From NCBI RefSeq assembly GCF_001278035.1, contig NZ_CP009452.1, positions 1,087,501-1,151,500 on the forward strand: DNA of 64,000 bases. The letters run 5' to 3'. Below, piece by piece: positions 35,089-42,477 of the stretch. Origin of the DNA: Sphingopyxis sp. 113P3. GTDB taxonomy: Bacteria; Pseudomonadota; Alphaproteobacteria; Sphingomonadales; Sphingomonadaceae. Made by a program: the position numbers and the translations under genes. The first letter of the stretch is position 1. Every line of letters begins with the position of its first letter. The notes under the pieces are model-generated. The model was not told the origin of the DNA. It did not search any database and worked only from the letters and a program-made list of their open reading frames with translations.

Positions 35089-36215
35089 CGCCGTCCTCCC
35101 GGAACGGGAGTGAAAGGGAGCTGCGGGAGGGGATGCGTGTCGGCGGCTTCGGGTCGCTGTTTGCCGGCGACGCTGAGGGCCTTCGTCGCCTGCCGCACGA
35201 GGTTTTCCACCTCGCGGGCGCGCTCTTCAAAGTTAGAGTCTCTGTTAGACTCTAAGTTAAGGGCGCGATTTTCGCTTTTCGTGCCGTGGGTTAGGGCCGG
35301 TTTTGGTTCCCGTTGGCACGAGGGTCCGGTTCCTGATGGCACGCGCCCTCGGGTTCCCGATGGCACGACGCCATCCACAGCTTTTCCACAGGCGGGCTGT
35401 GGCTCGAAGGCTAGCAGCGTGCGGCCGCTGCCCTCGATCTCGAGGAACAGCTTGTAGCCGGGGAGCGGCTGGCGCCGGATGATGTCGCGCAGCTCGAAGG
35501 CGAAGCGCTTGAAGGCGGAGAGCGCGCCTGATTTCTGGTGGAGGTGGCGGAAGTCGAAACGCCAGCCGTTGCGCTGACGTCCGCCGTGCTTGCGGACAAT
35601 TCGATAGAGCCAGCGGTCGAGACCGCCCGTCAGGCCGAAATAGGCGCGGTCGATCGTCAGCACGAGCGCGTCGTCGAGGACGGCCTGGTAGAACCAGTCG
35701 GGCAGGATCAACTCGATCCCGTCGGGCTTGCCGTCCCGGTCGGTGCGCTCCTTCCACTCGTTGATCCAGGAGAAGCGATGCCGCCGGCCCTCGGCGGGTT
35801 GACGGATCGAGGTGCAGATCGTCGTCGATTGCAGCCGGTCGAGCGCGGCCTTGAGACGCTGATAGTCGCGCAAGGACGTGCCGCGGCCGATGAATCTGAG
35901 AATTTCATAGGGGGTGGCGACCAGCAGGCGCGAGGTGCGCAGGCCCGCGTCGCGTGCCTCGACGATCTGGCTCGCCGCCCAGATCAGGAGGTCGGCGTCC
36001 CAGATGGTCGCCATGCCATGATCGGGCACGGCCTCGACGCGGATCGACACGCCCCCGGCGCAGAAGTCGATCGGCGCGGTGCGATGGGACTTGGAGAGGG
36101 AGAAGAAGGGATAGGCCATGAGATCCTGCGCATCTCGGGCAGCGAACTCGCCAGGAAGCGCCCGAAACAGGTCGAGCTGTTCGCGCTCCGATCGGGATTG
36201 CCGCCGCGCCGCCAT
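35085..36215 (-). CDS. repA: Replication initiator RepA (RPA family)
   Basis: The 376-residue replication initiator A protein has the characteristic segments DLMAYPFFSLSKS, FIGRGTSLRDYQRLKAALDRLQSTTI and LDRWLYRIVRKHGG. The conserved winged-helix domains cover about residues 30-265. The C-terminal about 110 residues are disordered and contain the repeated VPSGT, encoded by a set of direct repeats (35306-35368) that look like iterons. RepA genes occur in Tn4371-type ICEs and give plasmid-like replication after excision. Confidence 0.93.
   Translation of the reverse strand: MAARRQSRSEREQLDLFRALPGEFAARDAQDLMAYPFFSLSKSHRTAPIDFCAGGVSIRVEAVPDHGMATIWDADLLIWAASQIVEARDAGLRTSRLLVATPYEILRFIGRGTSLRDYQRLKAALDRLQSTTICTSIRQPAEGRRHRFSWINEWKERTDRDGKPDGIELILPDWFYQAVLDDALVLTIDRAYFGLTGGLDRWLYRIVRKHGGRQRNGWRFDFRHLHQKSGALSAFKRFAFELRDIIRRQPLPGYKLFLEIEGSGRTLLAFEPQPACGKAVDGVVPSGTRGRVPSGTGPSCQREPKPALTHGTKSENRALNLESNRDSNFEERAREVENLVRQATKALSVAGKQRPEAADTHPLPQLPFTPVPGGRR
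35233..35255. repeat. AT-rich hairpin in the repA 3' end
   Basis: TTAGAGTC (35233-35240) and GACTCTAA (35248-35255) form a perfect 8-bp stem with a 7-base loop. They lie in an AT-rich island (about 35225-35280) inside otherwise GC-rich repA. Together with the iterons and DnaA-box-like sites next to it, this could be the unwinding region of a replication origin. Confidence 0.5.
35306..35368. repeat. Three iteron-like direct repeats within repA
   Basis: The 16-bp unit GTTCCYGWTGGCACGM occurs at 35306-35321, 35329-35344 and 35353-35368, spaced 23 and 24 bp start to start, about two helical turns. Units differ at only one to three positions. They encode the VPSGT repeats of the RepA tail. Helical phasing suggests initiator-protein binding sites. 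Confidence 0.65.
35371..35390 (+). promoter_or_regulatory. Two DnaA-box-like sites beside the iterons
   Basis: CCATCCACA (35371-35379) and TTTTCCACA (35382-35390) match the DnaA box TTATCCACA at seven and eight of nine positions. They directly abut the iteron array, as in iteron-type plasmid origins. Confidence 0.5.
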
Positions 36216-36233
36216 TCGGGGGTTCGTCGGCGA

Positions 36234-36515
36234 TCAGCGTGGGCGCCGGGCGGCTTGGGCCAGCGGCGCCGGCGTGTGACGCTTCGCGGGAAGGATCGAA
36301 CCGCGCGGATCAGAGGTCGAGGTGACGGCGCCGCGCGCGGCCCAGGCTTCGAGATCGTCGACGGCATAGACGACGCGGCCGCCGAGCTTGCGATAGGCGG
36401 GGCCGGTGCCGTAGGTCCGATGCTTTTCGAGGGTGCGGGCGGACAGGCTGAGAAACTCGGCGGCTTCCTTGGTGCGCAGGAAGCGCGGCGGGAGAACGGC
36501 GAGATCGGGTCGCAT
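36234..36515 (-). CDS. AlpA/MerR-like helix-turn-helix protein upstream of repA
   Basis: The 93-residue protein has a winged-helix DNA-binding region (FLRTKEAAEFLSLSARTLEKHRTYGTGPAYRKLGGRVVY). The C-terminus is basic. It ends 18 bp before repA, so it heads the rep-par-traF operon and probably regulates it or excision, as AlpA-like proteins do in other elements. GGAGG precedes the ATG. Confidence 0.88.
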   Translation of the reverse strand: MRPDLAVLPPRFLRTKEAAEFLSLSARTLEKHRTYGTGPAYRKLGGRVVYAVDDLEAWAARGAVTSTSDPRGSILPAKRHTPAPLAQAARRPR

Positions 36516-36654
36516 GGATGGGGCCTCCGTGAGCTTCGTGAAGGCCGCTGGAGATCAGCGGCGAGCGAAGGCCACGATGGCGAAGCAGGACCGGCGCGAT
36601 GCAGGGCGAAGTTGGGGGGCCTAAAATCGCCCACCGGCTATCGCGTCGGCGTGA

Positions 36655-37230
36655 TCAGTCCGACCGGCGGTGTCGCAGCAAGGCGCGATAGCCGCCGGCG
36701 ATCATGGCGCGCGCGTCCCGCAGCAGGGTTTTGATGGCGTGGCGGGCGGAGGCGTCCTGCCACGCCTGGCGGTCGAGCCGGGCGATGTGGAAGATGACCT
36801 GCGCGATTTCCCGCTGGGTCGCGCCGTTGCGATAGCCGTCGAAGCATTGCAGCATCCGGCGCAATCGCAGGCGGTGTTGCGCCGTCAGCCGGGTATCCGG
36901 CGGGATGGCCCGGCCGTGAAGGGTGGCCAGCAGACGGCAAAGGGATCGGACACGATCGAATCCATCCCGACCCAGAGGAATGATGGCGGCAAGGGGTCGG
37001 TCGACCGGCGTGGCCGTCTCGATGACGAGCTGGACACTTTGGCCGTCACCGAGATCGTAGAGAAGGATGTCTTCGTCATGGTCTCCGATGCGGTAGGCAG
37101 CATCGAAGGTCGGTTGCGGATCGGTGTCCTCCGCGAGACCCGCAGGGGCCGGCCCCAGAAAGACGGCGCTCGTATCGTTCGCGGGCAGCCAGACGATGCG
37201 GGCTTCAGATGACGGGGCCTGCGGGTCCAC
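36655..37230 (-). CDS. fseA: DUF2285 protein, C-terminal part of FseA-like excision activator
   Basis: Taken alone this is 191 residues from GTG 37230. It carries a DUF2285 domain in its C-terminal half (RLTAQHRLRLRRMLQCFDGYRNGATQREIAQVIF). In ICEMlSym(R7A) the equivalent gene (msi171) is joined to the upstream DUF6499 gene (msi172) by +1 ribosomal frameshifting to make FseA, the activator of the excisionase gene. The same overlap and the same +1 relation are present here, so the main product is probably the 257-residue fusion, not this frame alone. Confidence 0.88.
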   Translation of the reverse strand: MDPQAPSSEARIVWLPANDTSAVFLGPAPAGLAEDTDPQPTFDAAYRIGDHDEDILLYDLGDGQSVQLVIETATPVDRPLAAIIPLGRDGFDRVRSLCRLLATLHGRAIPPDTRLTAQHRLRLRRMLQCFDGYRNGATQREIAQVIFHIARLDRQAWQDASARHAIKTLLRDARAMIAGGYRALLRHRRSD

Positions 37231-37429
37231 GGGGAAATCGCAACCCCCATCGGCGACGGATCTTGTCGGTCAGCGTCTGGATGTCGGTCTTTCCCTCGCT
37301 CAGCTCCCGGTAGTCTTCAACATAGGCGTCGTTGCGCCGGAGCCACTCCCAGGCGAGATCGGACGGGCTCATCTCGGCGATGTGCTCATAGGCGGCGGAG
37401 GAGCGCCAGCCTGCTGCATTGGGTGTCAT
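37205..37429 (-). CDS. fseA: DUF6499-type small protein, N-terminal part of FseA-like activator
   Basis: The 74-residue protein starts at ATG 37429 after a GGGAGGA ribosome site. Its core SAAYEHIAEMSPSDLAWEWLRRNDAY is the small transcriptional-regulator domain of mobile elements. The natural stop is TGA 37205-37207, 26 bp into the DUF2285 gene. Slippage at CCC-C (37234-37231) would join residue 66 to the +1 frame and make FseA. Confidence 0.85.
   Translation of the reverse strand: MTPNAAGWRSSAAYEHIAEMSPSDLAWEWLRRNDAYVEDYRELSEGKTDIQTLTDKIRRRWGLRFPRGPAGPVI
37231..37237 (-). promoter_or_regulatory. Candidate +1 programmed frameshift site of fseA
   Basis: Read on the minus strand the sequence is TTT CCC CGT in the DUF6499 frame. 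A Pro-tRNA on CCC can re-pair with the next CCC by moving one base forward. Decoding then continues as GTG GAC CCG in the DUF2285 frame, giving ...WGLRFP-VDPQAP... The short product instead ends eight codons later at TGA. Confidence 0.7.
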
Positions 37430-37543
37430 CGCGATCCTCCCTTTGCGTAAGTGATTGTGGGGGAAGAAAGGATTCCCGACAGGGCCGCCCGATGGAAGCT
37501 CGGCGGTGGGCAAAGCGCGATGCCAAGTCGGCATCGCGGCGGG

Positions 37544-37831
37544 TCAGTGCCGAGGGCGGGTCAACTCGCGGTAGCCCTGTTCCGTCATCCAGCGCGCCCG
37601 CGCCAGGTGCGAGTCGTGAACATGGCGGCAACGCTCGGGGTCGTGCGCGGGATCGAGGCCGAAGATGGCCTGGACGGCTTCCTGCCAGGCGGCGCCGTCG
37701 CGGGCGGAGTCGATCAGACGCATGTAGAGAGCCATGTGCTCACGGTCGTAGGCCGTGAGCGACTGGCTGACCGGCGGCTCGTCGAGGAATGAGGGCGTTG
37801 GCTGTCCCATAGAGCGACTATAATCGCTCAT
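37544..37831 (-). CDS. QseM-like DUF2285 antiactivator
   Basis: The 95-residue protein has the core LTAYDREHMALYMRLIDSARDGAAWQEAVQAIFGLDP followed by SHLARARWMTEQGYREL. This is the small single-domain DUF2285 type represented by QseM of ICEMlSym(R7A), which binds and blocks FseA (and TraR). It lies 114 bp upstream of the fseA start. A palindromic operator (37813-37828) covers its codons 2-7. Confidence 0.75.
   Translation of the reverse strand: MSDYSRSMGQPTPSFLDEPPVSQSLTAYDREHMALYMRLIDSARDGAAWQEAVQAIFGLDPAHDPERCRHVHDSHLARARWMTEQGYRELTRPRH
37813..37828. promoter_or_regulatory. Palindromic operator at the qseM-like gene start
   Basis: AGCGACTATAATCGCT is a 16-bp inverted repeat with one mismatched pair. 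Its half-site GCGACTA matches CGACTA of the perfect palindrome at 38190-38206 upstream of the XRE gene. It is the likely binding site of the QseC-like repressor. Confidence 0.65.
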
Positions 37832-37892
37832 CCGAGGTTCGTTAACAGCATCGCGGGAAATTCTGTGCGCCGCCTGAACAAATGGCGGGCGC

Positions 37893-38147
37893 TTAACGGC
37901 TCGGCGGCAAGTCTTTGCGGTCGTGAAGCAGCAGCACGCCTTCGCCCTTGTCGGTCGAGAGCAGGACGATTCCCGCGGCCTCCAGCGCCCGGCGAACGAG
38001 ATCGCGTGTCGACTCATACACCTCGAGGTCGTTCTCGGACTCGAGACGCTTGAGCGCGGTCAGCGATGTCCGGGCCTCGTCAGCGAGCGTCTCCTGTGTC
38101 CATCCCAGCAACGCGCGTGCGGCCCGTGATTGTCGGGCGGTGATCAT
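37893..38147 (-). CDS. QseC-like XRE-family repressor
   Basis: The protein has 84 residues from ATG 38147 (MITARQSRAARALLGWTQETLADEA), consisting mainly of one XRE helix-turn-helix followed by a short beta-rich tail (AAGIVLLSTDKGEGVLLLHDR). In ICEMlSym(R7A) QseC is a small XRE protein that controls qseM and its own gene. The two palindromes in front of the XRE gene and of the QseM-like gene fit that circuit. Confidence 0.78.
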   Translation of the reverse strand: MITARQSRAARALLGWTQETLADEARTSLTALKRLESENDLEVYESTRDLVRRALEAAGIVLLSTDKGEGVLLLHDRKDLPPSR

Positions 38148-38189
38148 GAATGACCACCTCCCACCGGCCAATAACTACTTGCCAGAACT

Positions 38190-38206
38190 ACGACTATTTT
38201 AGTCGT
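38190..38206. promoter_or_regulatory. Palindromic operator upstream of the QseC-like gene
   Basis: ACGACTATTTTAGTCGT is a perfect 7-bp inverted repeat around TTT. It is 43 bp upstream of the XRE start, in an AT-rich stretch likely to be the promoter. It shares the CGACTA half-site with 37813-37828. Confidence 0.7.
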
Positions 38207-38293
38207 TCTTGGCGTCGCGGGGGCTGCCGGAAACCTGGCCGCCCGTCTCCTCCGGTCTTCGGCGGCGTCACCGATTCGCGCGCGGGCAAGGCA

Positions 38294-38321
38294 AAGGCCC
38301 CGGCCTGTCGGCCGGGGCCTT
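38294..38321 (-). terminator. Strong hairpin after the second DUF736 gene
   Basis: A 12-bp perfect GC-rich stem (38294-38305 with 38310-38321) and a 4-base loop lie 9 bp past the DUF736 stop. The arms begin and end with AAGG/CCTT. There is only a short T-run on the minus strand. It separates DUF736 from the QseC promoter. Confidence 0.7.
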
Positions 38322-38330
38322 GCTGGTGGG

Positions 38331-38651
38331 TCAGTCCGCCCGGCGGTTCGGGCGGGACCAGATCAGCGAGTAGCCGTCGCCGTCCTCGTCGTCGAAGAGG
38401 TTGGCGTAGATGGGGGCGTTGAAGCTCGGATCGTCGAGCTTGAGGCCCAGATAGTCGCGGCCCTCGTTGGAGCGCTTGGACCAGGCGGCGCCGATCTCGA
38501 CGCGGCCGACCAGAACTCGGTGGCTGGGGGCGTTTTCGCCGGTGGCGCGCTGGTCGGGGACGATGCGCACGCCCTTGGCCTGGACGCTGAGGGTGACGAT
38601 TTCGCCGGTGAACTCGTTGCCGGTCTTCTTGAAGGTGCCGATGGTCGCCAT
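38331..38651 (-). CDS. DUF736 protein (second copy)
   Basis: This 106-residue protein (MATIGTFKKTGNEFTGEIVTLS...) is the canonical DUF736 form. The function is unknown. It is a stand-alone gene followed by a strong hairpin and usually found near the repA/excision region of alphaproteobacterial plasmids. It shares the IGTF start and the YxLxWSRP end with the copy at 32722-33057. Confidence 0.9.
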   Translation of the reverse strand: MATIGTFKKTGNEFTGEIVTLSVQAKGVRIVPDQRATGENAPSHRVLVGRVEIGAAWSKRSNEGRDYLGLKLDDPSFNAPIYANLFDDEDGDGYSLIWSRPNRRAD

Positions 38652-39224
38652 TTCAAATCTCCGTTTCCGTTATCGAGCCCGCACCATTGCGGCCTCGATG
38701 GCGATCGACAGGCCGGAGGCGATCGACGGCGCACCCCACAGGGGCCTGACAGCAAAGGAGGAGCTTTCTTGTCTCGCGAGGAATGACGGCGAAGCCGGCA
38801 GGGGAAGAAAGTTGTGACGCCGCTGTTGCGCCATAGGCGATCGAGGCGCAGCCGGCCTTCGGCCAGATCAAGCCATTGACGAGGCCGTTTGGAGCGGGCT
38901 GGTGACGGGAAGAAGCGGAGAGGATGGCGGCCCTCTCGAAACCGGCGCCAAGACCTGCCGGGTGTTCGCCGACGCATCGCCCCTCCTGCCGGCGGGCTTT
39001 GCGGTCGTGCGTTGTCCGGGCCTGCCGTGGGCGGAAACCCTCCGCCTTTCCGTGTTGGTCCGCTGCGCCGCGACCGGCGTTCGGTTCGGGCGCTTCCGAT
39101 GGGATGATCGCGCTGCGGCTCTCAGCGTGACCCGGGGTCCATCGCCCGCATCGCCACCCCATCAAGCCGACGCGGATGGCGTGGTGTCGCCTTCATTGTC
39201 CCGCCGATGCCCGCTGCGGAATTG
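38652..39224. other. 573-bp stretch without a supported gene
   Basis: Several open frames exist on both strands but are Arg/Pro/Ala-rich and resemble no family I know, as expected from GC-rich noncoding DNA. The promoter for DUF736 should lie in its left part. I see no repeat array, tRNA or clear hairpin in it. Confidence 0.5.
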
Positions 39225-39665
39225 TCAGGCACCGGCGGGGCTCCGGCCGACCGGGCCAGCGGCCGCCATGCCCGTAACGCGCGCGAACGCGGTGACGCCG
39301 ACCGCGACCGCACCGATGACGGAAAACACCAACTGCCAGGTTTCCGAAGGCATGGTGTGCTTCACGATGCCGTGCGTGGCGTGGTAGCCGGCGAGTGCGG
39401 CGGGTGCGACAAACGCGAGCGCGATCAGCAGCCGAGCCCAGAGCGGGCGAACAATCCCGAGCAGGAGTTGGCCGAGGCCGAGCGTCAGCCCGGCCGCGAC
39501 CACGCCGATCAGGATCGCGCCCATCCAGCCCGCGCCCGTGTGATAGGCCCAACCGCCGGTGGTGAGGCCAGCGAAGAAGGGCAGCGCGAAGACGGCGAGC
39601 GTGAACAGAAGCCAGCAGAAGAAGCCGACGGCCGCGATGGAAAGGATGATGCCGAGAAAGATCAT
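39225..39665 (-). CDS. Small multi-span membrane protein
   Basis: The 146-residue protein has at least four hydrophobic segments (about 3-33, 48-72, 78-95 and 108-132) and no known domain signature. It belongs to accessory membrane proteins seen on alphaproteobacterial ICEs. The function is unknown; surface or entry exclusion is only a guess. Confidence 0.7.
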   Translation of the reverse strand: MIFLGIILSIAAVGFFCWLLFTLAVFALPFFAGLTTGGWAYHTGAGWMGAILIGVVAAGLTLGLGQLLLGIVRPLWARLLIALAFVAPAALAGYHATHGIVKHTMPSETWQLVFSVIGAVAVGVTAFARVTGMAAAGPVGRSPAGA

Positions 39666-39807
39666 GGCGGTGTCTCCGAAAGAACGATTCTGACGGTCGC
39701 GCCTTCCACCACCACCACGGCGCGTCGGGGATCATAGCAAAATATCGACGCGGACGGGAGCCGAAACCGATAAGGTTTCAGCCCCGTGGGTGATGATCTT
39801 CGCCCCT

Positions 39808-39975
39808 TCATGGAGCGAAGGGGTCGATTTCGCGGACGATCTGCGAGAGGTCGCCGTCATATTCGCTGGCGGGTGTGACCGAGAGCGTGCCGTCGCCGGC
39901 GCGGAAGATAACGATGACCGCCATCAGGCTGGTGGCGAGGCTGAAGGCGAAGGCGTGGGCGTCGTTGAAGGACAT
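39808..39975 (-). CDS. Small conserved-looking protein
   Basis: The 55-residue protein starts at ATG 39975 (MSFNDAHAFAFSLATSLMAVIVIF). It has one hydrophobic segment, then an acidic tail (YDGDLSQIVREIDPFAP). It is preceded by an AGGAGCC-like ribosome site. I recognise no family, and coding status is likely but not certain. Confidence 0.55.
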   Translation of the reverse strand: MSFNDAHAFAFSLATSLMAVIVIFRAGDGTLSVTPASEYDGDLSQIVREIDPFAP

Positions 39976-40209
39976 CGATCCGGCTCCTGTTTCGAGCGGA
40001 GGACCACCCCCCGCTGACAGGCGCCCGACGTGTCGGACTGAGAGCTGCAATCACCGCGGAGGCGGTGCCGGAGCGGCGGCACGCAAGGCGTAGCCGACCC
40101 TTCACGGGTTGATGGCGTCAGGCGATCAGTCTGACCAAGGATCAGCGCAAAGAAGCGGGGGTGGTGCTCTGCGGCAGGAGCCGGTGTCCTGCCGTGGAGA
40201 CGGCGGCGC

Positions 40210-41136
40210 TCACGCGCCGCCGGTTGCGAACCGATAGACCGGGATGCCGAGCTTGCGGGCCTTGTCGGCGAGATTGTCCTGGATTCCGGTGCCGGGGAAG
40301 ATGAGGATGCCGATCGGCATGACCGCCAGCATGGCGTCGTTGCGCTTGAACGGTGCGGCCTTGGCGTGCTTCGTCCAGTCGGGTCTGAAGGCGACCTGCG
40401 GCACCTTGCGGGTTTCCGCCCAACGTGCGGCGATCTTCTCGGCACCTTTCGGGGAGCCGCCGTGCATCAGCACCATGTCGGGGTGCTTGGCGTGGACCTG
40501 GTCGAGCTTGGCCCAGATCGGCTTGTGATCGGTGGTGTCGCCGCCGGAGAAGGCGATCTTCGGGCCTGCGGGCACGAGCACTTCGGTTTCGTTGCGGCGC
40601 TTGGCGGCAAGGAAGTCGCGGCTGTCGATCATCGCGGCGGTGAGGCGGCGATGGTTGACGCGCGAGCCGGTGCGCTGAGACCAGGGTGAGCCGGTGGCGC
40701 GAAGATATTGGTCGGCGGCGCTGTCGCGGAAGATTTCCAGGCTGTCGCGCCGTTCGATCAGCGATTGCCCAAGGTCGATCAGGCGTTCGAGCTGGACGGA
40801 TTTGACCTCCGAGCCATCCTGTTCGCGCTGGAGGCGCTTTTGCGCCTGCTCGTTGTCGTCGAGTTTGCGGTCGGCCCGCTCGACGGCGCGGTGGAACGTA
40901 TTGACGGTGGACCAGAGGAGATCGTCGAGGTCGGGATCGAGGCTCGTATCGGCCACGGTGGAGATCAGGGCGTCGAAGATGTCGGCGACGGCGCCTTCGA
41001 TGATGCGGTCTTCCGGCACGGGCCTGGGATCGGCTTCGTCTTCGGAGGGCCGGTAGCCGTAGAGCTGAAGCTCCTGCGCAATCTGGTCGGTCGGCGATGC
41101 GGCGTGTTCGGGTTCGTAGTCGTCGTGCTCGCTCAT
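40210..41136 (-). CDS. DUF2493 (SLOG-fold) protein
   Basis: The protein has 308 residues from ATG 41136 (MSEHDDYEPEH). A helical N-terminal half is followed by a DUF2493 domain with IAFSGGDTTDH, LMHGGSPKGAEKIAARWA and ILIFPGTGIQDNLADKA, a Rossmann-like nucleotide-binding fold of the SLOG superfamily. An in-frame ATG 14 codons upstream is possible. SLOG proteins can bind nucleotides or nucleotide signals; the role on the ICE is unknown. The 297 bp between this gene and the Toprim gene hold no gene I can support. Confidence 0.85.
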   Translation of the reverse strand: MSEHDDYEPEHAASPTDQIAQELQLYGYRPSEDEADPRPVPEDRIIEGAVADIFDALISTVADTSLDPDLDDLLWSTVNTFHRAVERADRKLDDNEQAQKRLQREQDGSEVKSVQLERLIDLGQSLIERRDSLEIFRDSAADQYLRATGSPWSQRTGSRVNHRRLTAAMIDSRDFLAAKRRNETEVLVPAGPKIAFSGGDTTDHKPIWAKLDQVHAKHPDMVLMHGGSPKGAEKIAARWAETRKVPQVAFRPDWTKHAKAAPFKRNDAMLAVMPIGILIFPGTGIQDNLADKARKLGIPVYRFATGGA

Positions 41137-41433
41137 GGGATGCTCCGTCGGTTGGACCGCGACCGTCGCGGCCTTCATGGCGACGAAGCCCACGGGCGGG
41201 GCGGGCTGGCAGTCCGAGCGAAGCGAGGGCCTTGATGGCCAAGGCCGGCTATTTTGTCTCGCGATGGAAAGCGGCTCGTAGGGCCGCGCCGGAAAATAGT
41301 CGGCCGCCGCCATTGCCGGCCTGGCCCGTTTGTGGGCCGATCGCCCTCTCGAAGGCCGAGGCGCGGTCCTCTCCGATGGTTGACGCATGCCGGCGGGCAT
41401 GATGACGGCAGCCGTGACGTCCGTCGCGGGCGG

Positions 41434-42477
41434 CTAAGCCGCCTGAGCCATGAAGCGGGCGACGTCCTGCGGCGCGAGCTGCACCCGCAGGCTGGCGCGG
41501 AGCGCATCGAGCCCGAGGCGCCGGAGATCTTCGTTGAAGTCCTCAAGCACCGGCGAGAGCACGATGGCCTCGATTCCGGCCGCGTTCGCCCGTTCGACCA
41601 GGTTGTCCCGCGCGCCGTCGCCTGCCGGGTCGTTGTCGCGCAGTATATAGAGTCGGCGCAGCGTCTGGGGGAACAGGATGGCGGCCAGATGGGCTGCGGA
41701 CAGCGCCGCAGCCATCGCCATGTGCGGTATCGTCTGACGCGCCGACAGGACGCTTTCGATGCCTTCGCCCGCCGCCATCGCCTCGCCGGCGATCCCGAAG
41801 CGAACGGCATGGCCGAGCAAGTCGCCCATCGCCTTGCGCTGCGTTTCGATCGGCGCCTTGTCGGAGCCGTCAGGGGCGAGCCAGGTGCGATGCGCGCCGG
41901 TGATCGCGCCCCTGAGATCGGTGACGGCGGCGATCATCGCCGGCCAGGTTTCGGTCGGGCCGTGGTCGTCGGGCCGATAATAGCAGCGTGGATGGAAGCG
42001 AAGGTTTCCGGTTCCGTGCAAAGCCGTAATGCCGCGATGGCGAAGATATGTCTCTACGGGGGTGCCGCTGATCGGCTGCGACATGGCGAACAATCGCCTT
42101 GCCGCTTCGGCCGAACCCGACGGGGCAGGCGTGCCCGGTCGCTTCTTCGTCGCCGGCGCGGGTTTCGGACGCGGCAGCCTGAGAAAGCTGCGGGCTTCCT
42201 CGACGACATCGGCGAAGTCGGTGAGGCCACAGCTTTCCCGGATCACGTCGAGCAGATCGCCATGCTCGCCGGTGGCGGCGTCGGTCCATTTGCCCGCCGG
42301 CCCCTTCGCCGTCTCCTTGAGCCGGACGAACATCGAGCGGCCGGGCGTGTTGCGCGCATCGCCGACCTGCCAGTAATTGCCCTGACGATGGCCGGCGTCG
42401 AGATAGTGGCGGCACACCGCCTCGGCCTCCCGGCCGAGACGCTGCGCCAGATCGGAAGCGTCGAGACGGGTCATCAC
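41434..42477 (-). CDS. Toprim-domain primase-like protein
   Basis: The 347-residue protein has an N-terminal part resembling DUF7146/primase accessory regions, then a Toprim domain with the catalytic Glu in AAGEGIESVLSA and DND in YILRDNDPAGDGA. Such proteins on conjugative elements prime DNA synthesis in the recipient. Its start overlaps the stop of the strawberry-notch gene, so the two are coupled. The start may be ATG 42477 or 42474. Confidence 0.88.
   Translation of the reverse strand: MMTRLDASDLAQRLGREAEAVCRHYLDAGHRQGNYWQVGDARNTPGRSMFVRLKETAKGPAGKWTDAATGEHGDLLDVIRESCGLTDFADVVEEARSFLRLPRPKPAPATKKRPGTPAPSGSAEAARRLFAMSQPISGTPVETYLRHRGITALHGTGNLRFHPRCYYRPDDHGPTETWPAMIAAVTDLRGAITGAHRTWLAPDGSDKAPIETQRKAMGDLLGHAVRFGIAGEAMAAGEGIESVLSARQTIPHMAMAAALSAAHLAAILFPQTLRRLYILRDNDPAGDGARDNLVERANAAGIEAIVLSPVLEDFNEDLRRLGLDALRASLRVQLAPQDVARFMAQAA

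Noticed and set aside
38653..39165. 170-residue minus-strand frame upstream of DUF736
   Set aside because: Low-complexity composition, no ribosome site or homology recognised; treated as noncoding.
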